This document shows positions 43,201-52,329 of a stretch of 64,000 bases of DNA, one piece after another. The stretch is from contig NC_072791.1 in NCBI RefSeq assembly GCF_028583425.1, forward strand, positions 11,489,868 to 11,553,867, written 5' to 3'. The stretch's first letter is position 1, and each line of letters begins with the position of its first letter. A program made the translations under genes and the position numbers. This DNA is from Eublepharis macularius (lineage: Eukaryota; Chordata; Lepidosauria; Squamata; Eublepharidae). A model generated the notes under the pieces. That model had not been told where the DNA came from. It did not search any database and was given only the letters and a program-made list of their open reading frames with translations.

Positions 43201-44025
43201 TCGGCCTTGGCCAGGCTGCCTAGTAGCTTAAGGAGGAGATATGATTCGTTTTTAAGATACCTGGAACTGGCAGGGAACGTGACAGGTACAGCTGCCAACC
43301 TCCAGGTAGCAGGTACAGTTGCCAACCTCCAGAGTTATAATTGATCTCCGGACTACAGAGATTAGTTCCCCTGGGGGAAATGGCAGCTTTGAAGTACAGA
43401 CTCTGTGGCATAACATCTTCCCAAACTCCACCTTCCCCAGGCTCCACTGCCAAATTTATTTTATTTTTATCTATCTTCATTTATATCCCAACTTTCTCCC
43501 AATGCAGCTTACATCATTCTCGCCTCCATTGTTTCCCTCACAACAAACCCTGTGAGATCGGTTAGGTTGAGAGTGTGTGATTGGCTCAAAGTCACCCAAC
43601 GAGCTTCCATGGCAGAGGGGGGAATTGAACCTGGGTCGCCCAGATCCTCTGTCACTCTAGCCCCTACACTACAAATCTCCAGGAATTTCCCAACCTAGAG
43701 CTGGCAATCCTAGTGGGAGACTGCAAGCAGGGGGATAACTCGGGCAACGTGTCCCTTCCTTCACCTTTCTTGCTTTTGCAAAACAAAACTCCTGCAGCAA
43801 GCTCACAGAGCACTCACTTGAATGGGTGACCTTCATCTGTTTTCTGCACGGCCTGTAGGACTGACTTGTAGATTCTGAAGCTAATGGTGGCCGAGAGAGC
43901 CGCTAGCGCCAGGTAAGCGATCACGCTGACAACGCTGAACTGGGTCAGGGAGAACAGCAACAGCAGGATGCTCCCAAACATAATGCCCGTCTGTTTGATG
44001 TCACGCCAGTATAGCAGGTCAATAG
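31232..44025 (-). CDS. RTN1: RTN1 3' six coding exons: whole reticulon homology domain (gene-level span)
   Basis: Six exons encode the conserved C-terminal reticulon domain. It starts at [13 protein letters not shown], contains a first hydrophobic hairpin, a roughly 66 residue polar loop and a second hairpin, and ends [10 protein letters not shown]. Reticulon 1 is an ER membrane protein whose hairpins bend tubules. RTN1 rather than RTN2, 3 or 4 is indicated by [23 protein letters not shown] and [20 protein letters not shown]. The C-terminal RKAE resembles a di-lysine ER retrieval signal. Exon lengths of 208, 139, 70, 47, 59 and 43 coding bases are the classic reticulon pattern. The alternative first exons that define RTN1-A, B and C were not found up to 64000. 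Confidence 0.97.
31810..32345. mobile_element. GC-rich non-autonomous hAT element (copy A)
   Basis: It starts CAGGGGTGGCAACAGGG and ends GCGCACTGGCCCTG, with an exact 8 base duplication ctagcagt (31802-31809 and 32346-32353). The interior is very GC- and CpG-rich and gives long open frames on both strands that are not genes. It lies about 540 bases upstream, in gene sense, of the RTN1 terminal exon. Confidence 0.9.
32354..33071. other. RTN1 intron remainder, no gene recognised
   Basis: It contains gatgtcaccatgattctcca and the partly inverted gtagtgatgtcacttccggt (32773-32845), a possible worn repeat. Nothing else is recognised. Confidence 0.4.
33072..33130 (-). CDS. RTN1: RTN1 exon, C-terminal tail part 1 (59 bases)
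   Basis: It encodes [19 protein letters not shown] plus two bases of a Lys codon. The borders are tttccag and gtaagt. The sequence is diagnostic of RTN1. Confidence 0.97.
33705..33920 (+). repeat. tRNA-headed SINE, third subfamily
   Basis: The B-box-like ggttcgaatcccagtactag is followed by taagccactcctctcagcct, attgtggggataataataac and gtctagaaaagtgatatata, with a (gtt)n tail. A sister copy with the same layout lies at 48085-48300. Confidence 0.78.
34261..34835. mobile_element. Long palindromic element with Penelope-like core
   Basis: The outer arms (agctaacctataaaagtata and its complement tatacttttataggttagct) extend inward for over 100 bases each, through gtgtacacaaacaccataaa and the second pair caacacctggtttttaat. 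The asymmetric centre holds ggccgatatgggccgaaacg, a string typical of Penelope-like ends. No coding frame. Confidence 0.65.
35003..35745. repeat. AT-rich insertion between two near-identical 60 base direct repeats
   Basis: The block cgtgcc.gt.ttggtattccaccagcacacagagctta (given here with its two variable sites as dots) occurs near 35000-35057 and 35685-35745. The sequence between is AT-rich with no frame, and includes a degenerate atatatat run. Confidence 0.55.
35748..35884. repeat. 68 base tandem duplication
   Basis: The unit tatctgttttaatattggat ... attgctatctttaaca is present twice, 68 bases apart, without visible differences. It is a recent local duplication in an AT-rich, L2-tail-like stretch. 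Confidence 0.85.
36553..36599 (-). CDS. RTN1: RTN1 exon, second hairpin part 2 (47 bases)
   Basis: It completes Ala and encodes [15 protein letters not shown]. The borders are gtctag and gtatgt. DKYQ replaces the VKHQ I recall from mammalian RTN1. Confidence 0.96.
36776..36978 (+). repeat. 5S-Sauria SINE
   Basis: A full-length-looking copy: acctggatggcccaggctag, ctcagaagctaagcaaggtt, gatgggagatcaccaaggaa, ggcaggcaatggcaaaccac and gccataagtcagttgtgact. It lies just upstream (gene sense) of the 47 base RTN1 exon. Confidence 0.9.
37004..37153. mobile_element. Foldback MITE, gttggataatgcactttcaa family
   Basis: The palindromic ends are ggctgattccgcacacgttg and its complement. The interior holds ttttttgttccgcacacgaa. 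Sister copies are at 59675-60085 (interrupted) and 63487-63648. Confidence 0.8.
37481..37550 (-). CDS. RTN1: RTN1 exon, second hairpin part 1 (70 bases)
   Basis: It encodes [20 protein letters not shown] then LIM plus one base of an Ala codon. The borders are tttag and gtaaag. It is almost identical to mammalian RTN1. Confidence 0.97.
37560..38575. other. RTN1 intron stretch, nothing recognised
   Basis: Mostly AT-rich single-copy-looking sequence. No repeat or coding signal was seen. Confidence 0.4.
38580..38800 (+). repeat. tRNA-headed SINE (Sauria type), head missing
   Basis: The body gaagccagctgggtgacctt, then cctcagagggtgattgttgt, actttgtaaatcgctctgag and tgtcctgaaggatggtatat is followed by a (tcatca)n stretch. 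Confidence 0.8.
39255..39987. mobile_element. Foldback element present as three tandem copies, 247 base period
   Basis: Each unit is a near-palindrome from gagccaagctacaagtgacg to cacttgtagtttggccc, with the arms cttccctcaagttttgatgg and aaaacttgagggaagct. Units start at about 39255, 39502 and 39749 and are almost identical, joined by a short spacer containing aagaaacaactccca. Solo relatives are at 41951-42081, 44685-44917 and 61289-61497. Confidence 0.9.
40315..40453 (-). CDS. RTN1: RTN1 exon, polar loop (139 bases)
   Basis: The exon runs from a tcaacag acceptor to a gtaagt donor. It encodes [20 protein letters not shown], then [20 protein letters not shown] and LVDSLK. This is the hydrophilic segment between the two hairpins, equivalent to the Nogo-66 loop of RTN4. 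It has several substitutions compared with the mammalian protein near its start, where mammals also vary. Confidence 0.98.
41119..41355. mobile_element. Foldback MITE, AGGGCCCTTTTCACAC variant
   Basis: The palindrome runs from agggcccttttcacactgct to cagtgtgaaaagggcct, with inner arms ggcgctacaaacacg and cgtttgtagcgcc. The centre has repeated gagatttg.gcgacat units. It is inserted in the left arm of the larger foldback. Confidence 0.8.
41585..41905 (-). repeat. LINE 3' region, reverse orientation
   Basis: It begins with (tttg)n, then tatagtccacctttctcact, gagactcaaggcagattaca and a long AT-rich tail, parallel to 4525-4862. Confidence 0.6.
41951..42081. mobile_element. Short foldback of the gagccaagctacaagtgacg family
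   Basis: It is a palindrome from ctgagagccaagctacaagt to acttgtagcttggctctcag with a short interior (cacttgcc repeats). Confidence 0.8.
42570..42760 (+). repeat. tRNA-headed SINE fragment, second subfamily
   Basis: The run gggtgaccttgggccagtca, ttacctcacagggttattgc and aatgaagcaaataaatataa matches the copy at 13409-13636. Confidence 0.7.
43300..43712. mobile_element. hAT-like element (AGGGTTGCCA family) interrupted by a SINE
   Basis: The left part (ttgccaacctccagagttat to ggctccactgccaaatt) and the right part (aaatctccaggaatttccca to gctggcaatcctag) are separated by a reverse SINE at about 43456-43672. The first 20 bases of the element are also duplicated just to the left (43292-43310). Confidence 0.75.
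43456..43672 (-). repeat. tRNA-headed SINE, reverse, inside the hAT-like element
   Basis: On the minus strand the head gtgtaggggctagagtgaca and aggttcaattcc precede tgggtgactttgagccaatc and the tail gatataaatgaagataga. Confidence 0.78.
43818..44025 (-). CDS. RTN1: RTN1 exon, first hairpin of the reticulon domain (208 bases)
   Basis: The exon runs from a cccag acceptor to a gtgagt donor. It enters with two bases completing an Ala codon, so the preceding exon must end in phase 1. It encodes [13 protein letters not shown], then [20 protein letters not shown] and [17 protein letters not shown], and ends [11 protein letters not shown]. The hydrophobic stretch of over 30 residues is the first intramembrane hairpin. 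Confidence 0.98.
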
Positions 44026-44417
44026 CTGGGGGGGAAAGGGGGGGGACAAAACATGAAAGTCAGTTTCTGAAATGGCGTCAAGGTAGATTACTGCTGTGAA
44101 TTCCCGAGCACCCACCTCTTGGGCAGAGTTGCAGCTGGAACAAAGAATTGGGTATAAACAGAGTGGGTGAAAACAGAGACTGACAACCGTAGTCTAACAA
44201 ATAAGTATACAAATTAAATTAAACTCCTTCCAAAGGAAGTCACTATTTTTTTTTTAAAAAAACCCTCAGAATTCTGAATATGAAAAAATACTTACATATA
44301 GTAGGGTTTTTTTAAAACCTACATTTCTTTCCAAACCTGACCATCTTGGGACACCGTATCAGGATTGCATTTATCTGTGCTTTATATTGCCCCCCGTCTA
44401 GGCAGACATACAGATGA

Positions 44418-44421
44418 ATAT

Positions 44422-44468
<47 letters not shown>

Positions 44469-44670
44469 TACCCCACCTTTCTTCCCAATGGATACTCAAA
44501 GTGGTTCACATCCTTCTCCTCTCCTCCATTTTATCTTCACAACAGCCCTGCGAGGTAGGTTAGGCTGAGAGCGTTTGACTGGCTCCAGGTTATACAGCAA
44601 GCTTTATTGGCAGAGCAGGGATTCAAACCCGGGCATTCCAGATCCTCCTTTGACACTCTAACCACTATGC
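44418..44670 (-). repeat. tRNA-headed SINE, reverse, with (ttta)n end
   Basis: The minus-strand head gcatagtggttagagtgtca and gggtttgaatccct is followed by the body and a long (aaat)n tail (44418-44467). Confidence 0.82.
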
Positions 44671-44684
44671 AACATATAGAGCGG

Positions 44685-44917
44685 AACTACAAGTGACAAA
44701 AAGCACAGGTTGGACACTTGTTAGCTTCCCTCAAGTTTTGATGGGAAATGTAGGCATCCTAGTCTTGCAGATTGGCTCTCTGACTGCTGTCCGATGGACT
44801 TTTCAACTGTCACTTGTCCAACATTCCGCCAGGCTGCCTACATTTCCCATCAAAACTTGAGGGAAGCTGGCAAGTGTCCAACCTGTGTCAGGCGTCACTT
44901 GTAGTTCCGCTCATAGA
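44685..44917. mobile_element. Foldback element, gagccaagctacaagtgacg family
   Basis: The ends gagcggaactacaagtgac and cacttgtagttccgctc are complementary. The interior matches the triplicated units at 39255-39987. Confidence 0.82.
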
Positions 44918-45163
44918 TCTTCACAATTACCCTGTAAAGTGCATGCCTGGGCTAAAACGCATGAGATCTTCCAGGAAGAAAGATTTTAACCTGCTTTTTC
45001 ATGCCCAAATTCAATACTTTTAAACACGCCGTATTTTTTCCAAGTGGTGAGAAGTTCCTTGGGCTAGTGTTTACCCTGGGTTATTCCCTCTGGAGGAGAA
45101 AACACTGGAAGATTATGGTTTTTCTGTAGTAATTGCTTTATTTATAAATATACAAGTAGAAGA

Positions 45164-45312
45164 CAAATGGTAGTAATTGGGTGGGAGACTGCCAATGCAG
45201 GTTTGCAGAGGCAGGCAATGGCAAACCACCTCTGTTAGTCTCTTGCCATGAAAACCCCACCAGGCATCACCATAAGTGATCAATGACTTGATGGCACTGT
45301 CCACCACCACCA
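45164..45312 (+). repeat. 5S-Sauria SINE, 5' truncated
   Basis: It starts in the middle of the 5S-like head (gtgggagact), then has gcagaggcaggcaatggcaa, accacctctgttagtctctt and aaccccaccaggcatcacca. Confidence 0.8.
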
Positions 45313-45414
45313 GAATATAAGGAACACCTGCAGGGCAGCAGATCCACATCAGATCCCCAGAGAAAGAGCAAGAGAACGTGATCCACACCATGGCAGCATG
45401 TCTCTGGCCGTTTT

Positions 45415-45609
45415 CAAATGGCTAAAACCTCCAGAAAATCACGCAAAACTCACAGCACAACGGTGTCTTCATAGTGCGATGTCCAGTTTAACGGCGCGAT
45501 TTCTGACATCATCACGCCATTAAACGGGAAATTGTGCCATGACGATGCCATCGTGCCACGAGTTTTGTTCGATTTTCCGGAGGCATTAACAGGTGTACGA
45601 AAACGGCCT
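45415..45609. mobile_element. Foldback MITE, ggccgttttc family
   Basis: The ends tggccgttttcaaatgg and cgaaaacggcc and the inner arms tttaacggcgcgatttc/cgccattaaacggg are imperfectly inverted. The palindrome is more decayed than at 47682. Confidence 0.72.
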
Positions 45610-45812
45610 CTTTCAGCATCCAAAGTGTATTTCCTTTTCACTCAGACACACACTTGCCCCCTCCATTCAGCCAAGAGGGGTGGGTCACCTCCCCCAGGAC
45701 CTGATGGGCTGCTTAAAGACAGTAATTCAGGCTCATTTGTGTAGGGGTGTCTGCCATTACTGTTTCTTTCATGATGTAGGACAGAAAGTGCTACGGTGAT
45801 CAGGGTACCAAC

Positions 45813-46545
45813 TAGAGATGGGCACAAACAGAAAAAAAACCCAACATGATGTTCGTTGTTCGTTGCCATCCATGAACAGGGACTCACGAACAACCACGGA
45901 CATGGCCCTGTTCACGAACATGTTCGTGGTTGGCTGTTCATGGGGGCCAGCAGGCTGTCCTCCAGCCATCATCCAAGTCAAGATCCCTACTGCACCACTC
46001 CCAGAAACATGACCTGAACAGGCACCAGAAAAGGTACCAATAATAAATAATAGCTTGGCCCAGAGCCTGGCAGCAGCCCTGGAACTTGAAGGGGTAGATC
46101 CCTATCCCACCACACACAAAAGAAAATTCAAGCTGTAATGCACTCTATCAAAATGCCAACAGCAACTGTCTCTCCCTTTCCACTGTCTGCAAAGTCAGAG
46201 CTGGGAGCCCCCCTCCCTGCTTCCCCCTGGTCTTTGCTCCCTTGTTGTAACAAATTTGGAGCTCCACACTTGAAAGGAAAACCTGCCTATCAAGCTAAAT
46301 TGGGCTGAGATTGGGGTTTCCAGGGCAACAGCAGGAGTTCAGACAGAGTTCAGACAATCCCTGCCTAAGTTGCCAAGGGAATTGATTGTAGGTCCCAGAC
46401 TGTCTGGTTTGACGAACAGCAACAAACAAGGCTTGTAACGACCACCTGTTCGTTTAGAATGGGGCCTCACAAACAGCTTGCTCATGAACAGCAGATTGGG
46501 CTGTTTGTAGCTTTTTTTTCGTATTGCTGTTCGTGCCCATCTCTA
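45813..46545. mobile_element. hAT-like element, TAGAGATGGGCAC ends
   Basis: The ends TAGAGATGGGCACAAAC and GTTCGTGCCCATCTCTA are inverted. The flanks gtaccaac (45805-45812) and gtcccaac (46546-46553) match at 7 of 8 sites. gttcgttg and tgttcgtg strings recur near both ends. It is 733 bases and non-coding. Confidence 0.8.
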
Positions 46546-47019
46546 GTCCCAACCCACAGCGATACTTTTCTCAAGCTGTCAGCCTATCAGCCATACTGGT
46601 TTTGCTCATATTTTCTCCTCTTGCATAGTTTGAGCTGTCTCCCCTTCCCCAACCCACTCCTGCCGCTTTCACTCGAACAGAGCAGTTTCCAAGACTTTCT
46701 ATTTCACAGTGTTGTCAAGGCAAGAGGAAAGATGCAAGAGGTGGCATGATGGACGGACACGACTTAAAGATATGAAGGAGAAAGATGAAAAGTATTGCAC
46801 AGCACAGTTGTTCTGCCCCCTCCCCAGACATAAGACATTGATGCACACCCACTTCTCAAATGCCCTTCTGAAACCTTGATTGCAAAATATTAGTATTTTA
46901 AAAAGCCAAGCTGAGAATCAAGATTAGGAGGGCATTCTTGTGAAGGGGTCAGAAGAACTGTAGTGTAATGGAAGAGTTTAGGAGGTTGCTTTTATAAGGG
47001 AACAGGGTTGTAGTCTTTA

Positions 47020-47260
47020 TGTAGTGTTTATTGTGTGTATTGCTTTGTTTTTACTGCTGCCTTTGTAACCCGCTTTCCGCATGATGGTGTGTCATGATGT
47101 CTTATTTTGCTTGCATTGATTTCCAGTTCTGTAATCCCAATCCTGTTGCATTCATTGGATGGCTTATGGTGTGTGATTGAATTTTTTAAAAAAAATTTGT
47201 CATCCATCTTGAGTTGTATTGAGAAAGGTGGACCATGAATGAAATAGACAGGTATTCTTA
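47020..47260 (+). repeat. L2-like LINE 3' tail
   Basis: It reads gtttttactgctgcctttgt, then a run to gtcatccatcttgagttgta and gaaaggtggaccatgaatga, the usual tail layout. A second such stretch is at 47430-47670. Confidence 0.5.
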
Positions 47261-47681
47261 TTCTGTGCCAAATATCAGATTTTGTGTGGGATGACAGAGA
47301 GACATCTCTTGTTACCCTCATGGGGTTAAATATACCCAGATACCCCCTAATTCTGTGTGTCCAGGTACACATAAAACTTTCCTCCACCGAAGCAGCATTG
47401 TGGTTTAGGAATCTTCTCTCCAAGGACATCCATCAGGCGCCTATCCTGTTGGCTTTAGGCACCAGGCAAAGACCACTGTATTCTCTGGAGCTTTAAGACA
47501 GCTGTTACCTGCTTTTAATGAGAACTCTTGCTGTTGTCTGATGTGTTTTTAGCGGGTGCCTTTGTTATGCTTATTGCTCTTTTATTATATTTTTGTTTGT
47601 TATTAGATTTGTATTTTAAATTGGCTTGGATATTTTCATTTTAATTGGAATATAGGATGTGTGTGTGAGAGAGAGAAACCA

Positions 47682-47842
47682 GGGCCGTTTCCACACGGCT
47701 TACCTTATTCTGCAAAATAGCGAAATCTCGCGCGAAGATGCTGTTATCGTGCGAGAAGACGCGATAACAGAGTCTTCTCACGAGATTTTGCGTGAGATTT
47801 CGCTGTTTTGCAGGATAAGGTAAGCCGTGTGGAAACAGCCCC
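47682..47842. mobile_element. Foldback MITE, GGGCCGTTTCCACA family
   Basis: The ends gggccgtttccacacggctt and aagccgtgtggaaacagcccc and the inner arms aaatagcgaaatctcgcg and cgtgagatttcgctgttttg make an almost perfect palindrome. Confidence 0.85.
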
Positions 47843-48084
47843 GGTCACATTGTGCAAAGCATCTCTTCCTGAAAAGAAACAGACAATCCTGGTTGTGCTT
47901 GTTGGACTGAGATGCACTTCAGGAGGCATTAGATTTAAATAAGGTGCGCTCACTCAGCTCTCTGATGATGTATAAGAAAAGCCTCCATGAGCAGGCTATC
48001 TCCCCAGCCCACAGCATTTGATTTGTGGACATCCTCCCAAATCCTCCTGAAGGAGTTGGTTTTTCAGTATGCCATTTCACATGT

Positions 48085-48264
48085 CTGCACTCTACTGGTT
48101 CAAATCCCACTGCTGCCATGAGCTCAGTAGGTGGCCTTGGGTAAGCCACTCCTCTCAGCCCCAGCACCCCAGCTGCATTGTGGGGATAATAATAAGAGCT
48201 TCACTTGTTTACGGCTCTAGGCGAGGCACTAATCTGTCTAGAAGAGCAGTATATCAGCACGTTT

Positions 48265-48302
<38 letters not shown>

Positions 48303-48305
48303 ACC
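48085..48305 (+). repeat. tRNA-headed SINE, third subfamily
   Basis: ctggttcaaatcccactgct, taagccactcctctcagccc, attgtggggataataataag and gtctagaagagcagtatatc, then an (atc)n tract at 48265-48302. Confidence 0.8.
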
Positions 48306-48639
48306 ATTTGCAGACAAGGTGACTTTTGAGTTCACATCCTTAGGATTGCACTTTCAAGGCTGCTTGCAAAAATGTTAGGTAAGTAACACTGTCATCCTAA
48401 AGAGGTCTACTCAGAATGTTACTCAGTTTTATTCAATGTGGCTTGTTCCCAGGAAAGCGTTTTTAGGAGTGCAGTGTAAGAATTTTAAACAAAACCCCCA
48501 ACTAAAATCCACCCCGTCTGCTTGGTAACAAGAGCATGCAATGGAGGGACATTTGCAGCATGGTTGAATTTTTTGGGTCGCTTCGGTCAAATTTTCCTTA
48601 TAATACTCTGGGGTCAGATTTAGGGCATTTTACCTTGCC

Positions 48640-49095
48640 TTTCCTTCGAGGAGTGCAGGGCGGTGCAGAGGGTTCTTCCTCCACCATTTGATGTTCACAA
48701 TAACTCTTTGAGGAAGATTAGGGAGTGACTGATCCAAGTCCATCCAGTAAGCTTCATGGCAGAGTAGGGAATCCCACACTCTAACCACTACACAATACTG
48801 CCTCAAAAGGCACCCTCTGCACTGAGCTATGCACTGCCTGGACTGGCTGTTTGCATTTGGTCATAAATGTGTTTTTTTTTACTTTGTTGATCACCTATCT
48901 TGATCCACAATGCAGACCCAAGGCAGCTTACATGCATTTTTCTCTTATCCATTTTATCCTCACCATAACCCTGTCAGGTAGGTTAGGCTGAGAACATGTG
49001 ACTGGCTCAAGGTTACCCAGCAGAGTGGGGATTCATACCTGATCCTAGTCTGATACTCTAATCACTACACTAACCACTACACCACACTGACTCTC
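48640..49095 (-). repeat. Two reverse tRNA-headed SINE fragments
   Basis: 48640-48800 and 48875-49095 each have the order body then head on the plus strand: ttttatcctcaccataaccc, tgactggctcaaggttaccc, then ctctaatcactacac. Confidence 0.7.
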
Positions 49096-49244
49096 ATTAG
49101 GACAGCCAGGCCTCCTGCTATTGAGAGAGACCTCCTCACAGCAGTTATCTTGCCACCACCAATCTAAGTGGTAAAAAAATAGTGTAATGTGCACTGCTAT
49201 GTCACTTCTGGGGGAAACCCAGAAGTGGGGCAGCGTAGCTCTAT

Positions 49245-49500
49245 ACCAGGTTGGTGTAGTGATTAAGAGCAGCAGGACTCTAATCCGGAGAACCAGATTT
49301 GATTCCCCACTCCTCCGCTTGGAGCCAGCTGGGTGGCCTTGGGTCAGTCACAGCTCTCTCAGAGTTCTCTTAGCCCCACCCACCTCACAGGGTGATTGTT
49401 GTGAGAATAATAATAACACACTTTGTAAACTGTTCTGAGTGGGCGTTAAGTTGTCCTGATGGGCGGAATATAAATTGTTGTTGTTGTTGTTATTGCTGCC
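49245..49500 (+). repeat. tRNA-headed SINE (Sauria type), full length
   Basis: ttggtgtagtgattaagagc and agatttgattccccactcct are the A- and B-box regions. The body gagccagctgggtggccttg, tgtcctgatgggcggaatat and a (gtt)n tail follow. Confidence 0.88.
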
Positions 49501-50099
49501 AGAATATGGTTCTACCATAGAGTTTCCAGAGATTCCTAGAGCTACCCTATGTCACATCTGGGTTTTCCCTGGAAGTGACGTAGTGGTCACATGATGCCCC
49601 CTCCCACATTTCTCCCCCCCCCAATCTCCCTCTGGTTGCCAGGCCTATCTCTCATACTGGCTGTCTACTTACAGCTTGCGGAATGATTCAGGGAGAAAAT
49701 CCAAACAGCACCTCTTTCCTACTGAAATCATTATACCCACAACTAAAAATGAAATAACTGGGAATTTGCTGCCTTCAGTGATACCCCAAGCAGGCTGTTC
49801 AAGGTGGCCACGTCACTCTATATCTTGGCAGAACTGGTGCAGGTTTGAACGCACGTATCTGGGCTGAGAATGATGCCAACGTTGCTGGTGAGGCTTCACA
49901 GAACTTTTGATATGGTGTGTCCTACAGTCCTTGGGAGGGCGGAGAGTCAAATTAAAACGCTGCTGATTTGGCAGGAAATGATGTGTATCAGATCTATGGT
50001 GGCTTGGTAGGGACAAGCCATGGAGAATTTTGTAGGTTAAAACCATCATTTTCAGCTGTGTTTCCCTGGCTCCCGTAATATATGAGCAAGTCATTTTTT

Positions 50100-51045
50100 T
50101 TTAGGCCAGCCATCCCAAACAGCGATCAAAATAGTTCAGGCACTAAATCAGTTCCGATCCAGATGACAAAACAAACCAAGGATCTTCGTATCACCCGGGT
50201 GACTCACAGCTGGAAGCCTTGCTTTATTGCATTGATTAAGGACATAATTGGCTAATGATATAATGAGCGGCTAGCATTTTGCCTCAGAAAGCCTCTCTCA
50301 GGCCGGGCGCATCGCTCCTTGATGCTCTCTCTTTCCTTTTGAAGATGCATTTCCCTCTCTGAGGAAGAAACATTGTGTGTGTGTGTGCTTGAAAGAAGAA
50401 AAGAGGTGCTTGTTAATTCAGGCCCATCTCTGGAGATATGACAAGAGATGGCAGGGAGAGAGGGAAGGAGAAATGGAGGGGGCGTCACCAGCCCTTCAAA
50501 GGAAATGCATAATGAGCAGATTCAGGACAGCAAGAGAAACAGAGTGTCTTTCTGAGAGAGCAAAATTTTCTGTCGTGGCTGGTGTTTTCCCTATTTAGGG
50601 AGGTTTGTTGTTACATCTTTCCTCCTCTTTCTCTTCTGGATTTCATTAGGGCTCCTCTTTCATTTTCCAAGTCTCTCACTTCCACGAAGAATTGATGGGT
50701 GAAGAGACATTGTCCTCGAAATCACCCAGGCTTCCCCCCGGTCTTTCCTTAACGTTTGTTTTAGGCAAAAGTGGAAAATCCTAATGTTCGCTGATGCTGT
50801 TTTACACCGAATCAAATGATTGGTTCCCCTCACCCGTCATTGGCAGATCTGAACCTGCATTCCAGGATTTGGGCAGAGAAAGATCTTTCCAGTTGTGCTA
50901 CCCGAAGATCTTTTAGCCAGAGATGACAAGTGGCGATCCTGGTACCTTCTGAATGTGGGAGTGATATTGTAGCTTGATGGCAGATCATCTGTTTTTCATG
51001 AAGAAGGTTCCAGTTTCTATCTAACAATAAAAGGATCAGGTAGCA
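50100..51045. other. Single-copy-looking stretch upstream of the RTN1 exons
   Basis: Apart from a weak L2-like trace before it (49885-50100), this segment lacks the repeats that fill its flanks. No splice-bounded ORF was convincing. It could hold conserved non-coding sequence of RTN1. Confidence 0.35.
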
Positions 51046-51046
51046 G

Positions 51047-51690
51047 GTGCAGGCAGCACTGGTATAGCCCGATCTTATCAGATCTCAGAAGCTAAACAGG
51101 GTTGGTAAATGGATGAGGGTGGGGTCATTTTGTAGAAAAAGAGCTGGAGGAGCTCATTAGCATAGCTCATTAGCATATGTCACGCCCCTTGACATCACCA
51201 GAAGTGTGCCATTGGCATAACTGATTTGCATATGCCACACCCCCTGACATCACCTAACCTGGATGTTTTGGACCCAATCCCGGCCATTCAGGGCTGAAAT
51301 TGAGCCCAAAATGGCAAAAGGGGGCTGAAAATGGCTGAAAAGGGGCGCAAAATGGTCAGGATCGGGCCGCTGCTGAGCGGAAGAGTGATCCACCACCTGT
51401 CAGAGGCCCAATCCGGGCTGTTTCGGCCCCAATCCAGGCTGAAACTGGCCCAAAATGGCCGAGAGTCAGGTGGGCGGGGCCACCTGACATGTGACCTTTT
51501 TGGGGAACTGCCAGAACTGCGCTCCTGCATGTTCCCCCTCGAAATGAGCCCTGGATGAGGGACCATCAAGGAACACTCTGCAGAGAAGGGCCATGGCAAA
51601 CAAACACTGCTTCTCACTTGGCTTGAACAACCCTTGCTGGGGTCACCATTATGTCGGTTACGACTCAATGATACATATGTACATAGTAGG
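51047..51690 (+). repeat. 5S-Sauria SINE, interrupted by a hAT element
   Basis: 51047-51119 holds the 5S-like head (gatcttatcagatctcagaa, gctaaacagggttgg). After the insertion, gaccatcaaggaacactctg and gccatggcaaacaaacactg continue the SINE to about 51690. Confidence 0.82.
51120..51553. mobile_element. hAT-like element inside the 5S-Sauria SINE
   Basis: It begins tggggtcattttgtagaaaa and ends gaaatgagccctg, an imperfect inverted pair, with the 8 base duplication gatgaggg at 51112-51119 and 51554-51561. The interior has ggagctcattagcatagctc and repeated gggctgaaa.tggc units. Confidence 0.85.
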
Positions 51691-51759
51691 TGATATGAAA
51701 GACCTCGGCCCGAGACCCTAGAGAGTCACTGGCCAGTTTGTTTAGACAAAATAACCATC

Positions 51760-52320
51760 GTGTGATATGTTAACCATCTTCAAGTACTTGAAGGGCTGCA
51801 ATATAGATGATGGCATGGAGTTGTTTTCCACTGCTGCAGAAGCTCGGACCAGAACCAATGTCTCGTAATTGAATCAAAAGAACATTCAGCTAAACATTAG
51901 GAAGAACTTCCTGACAGTTAGAGCAGTCCCTCAGTGGAACAGGCTTCCTCGGGAGGTGCTGGGCTCTCCTTCTTTGGAGGTTTTTAAGCAGAGGCTAGAT
52001 GGCCATATGACAGCAATGCTGATTCAGTGAGCCTGGGCAGATCGTGAGGGGGAGGTCAGACAGGGTTGCATCAGTGCTTGGTTTTCGTGGCCCTTCTTAC
52101 ATGCCCAAGGTGGAGCTGATCACCACCTTGGGGTCTGGTGGCGGTTTTCCATAGGCTGGTTTGGCTAGGGATACTGGAGGTGTTTCACCATCTTCTGGGC
52201 ATGGAGCAGGGGTCACTGGGGCAGTCAGGGGAGATATTTGTGAATTTACTGTATTGTGCAGGGGGTGGACTAGATGAACCTAGAGGTACCTTCCAACCCT
52301 ATGATTCTATGATTCTATAA
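51760..52320 (+). repeat. CR1 LINE 3' fragment
   Basis: It has aacattaggaagaacttcct, agcagaggctagatggccat and gggggtggactagatgaacc, and ends with the CR1 hallmark atgattctatgattctat at 52301-52318. Confidence 0.92.
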
Positions 52321-52329
52321 GACTGACCT

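Noticed and set aside
44418-44467. Regular repeats as a CRISPR-like array
   Set aside because: Simple tetranucleotide repeat without spacers; the genome is eukaryotic.
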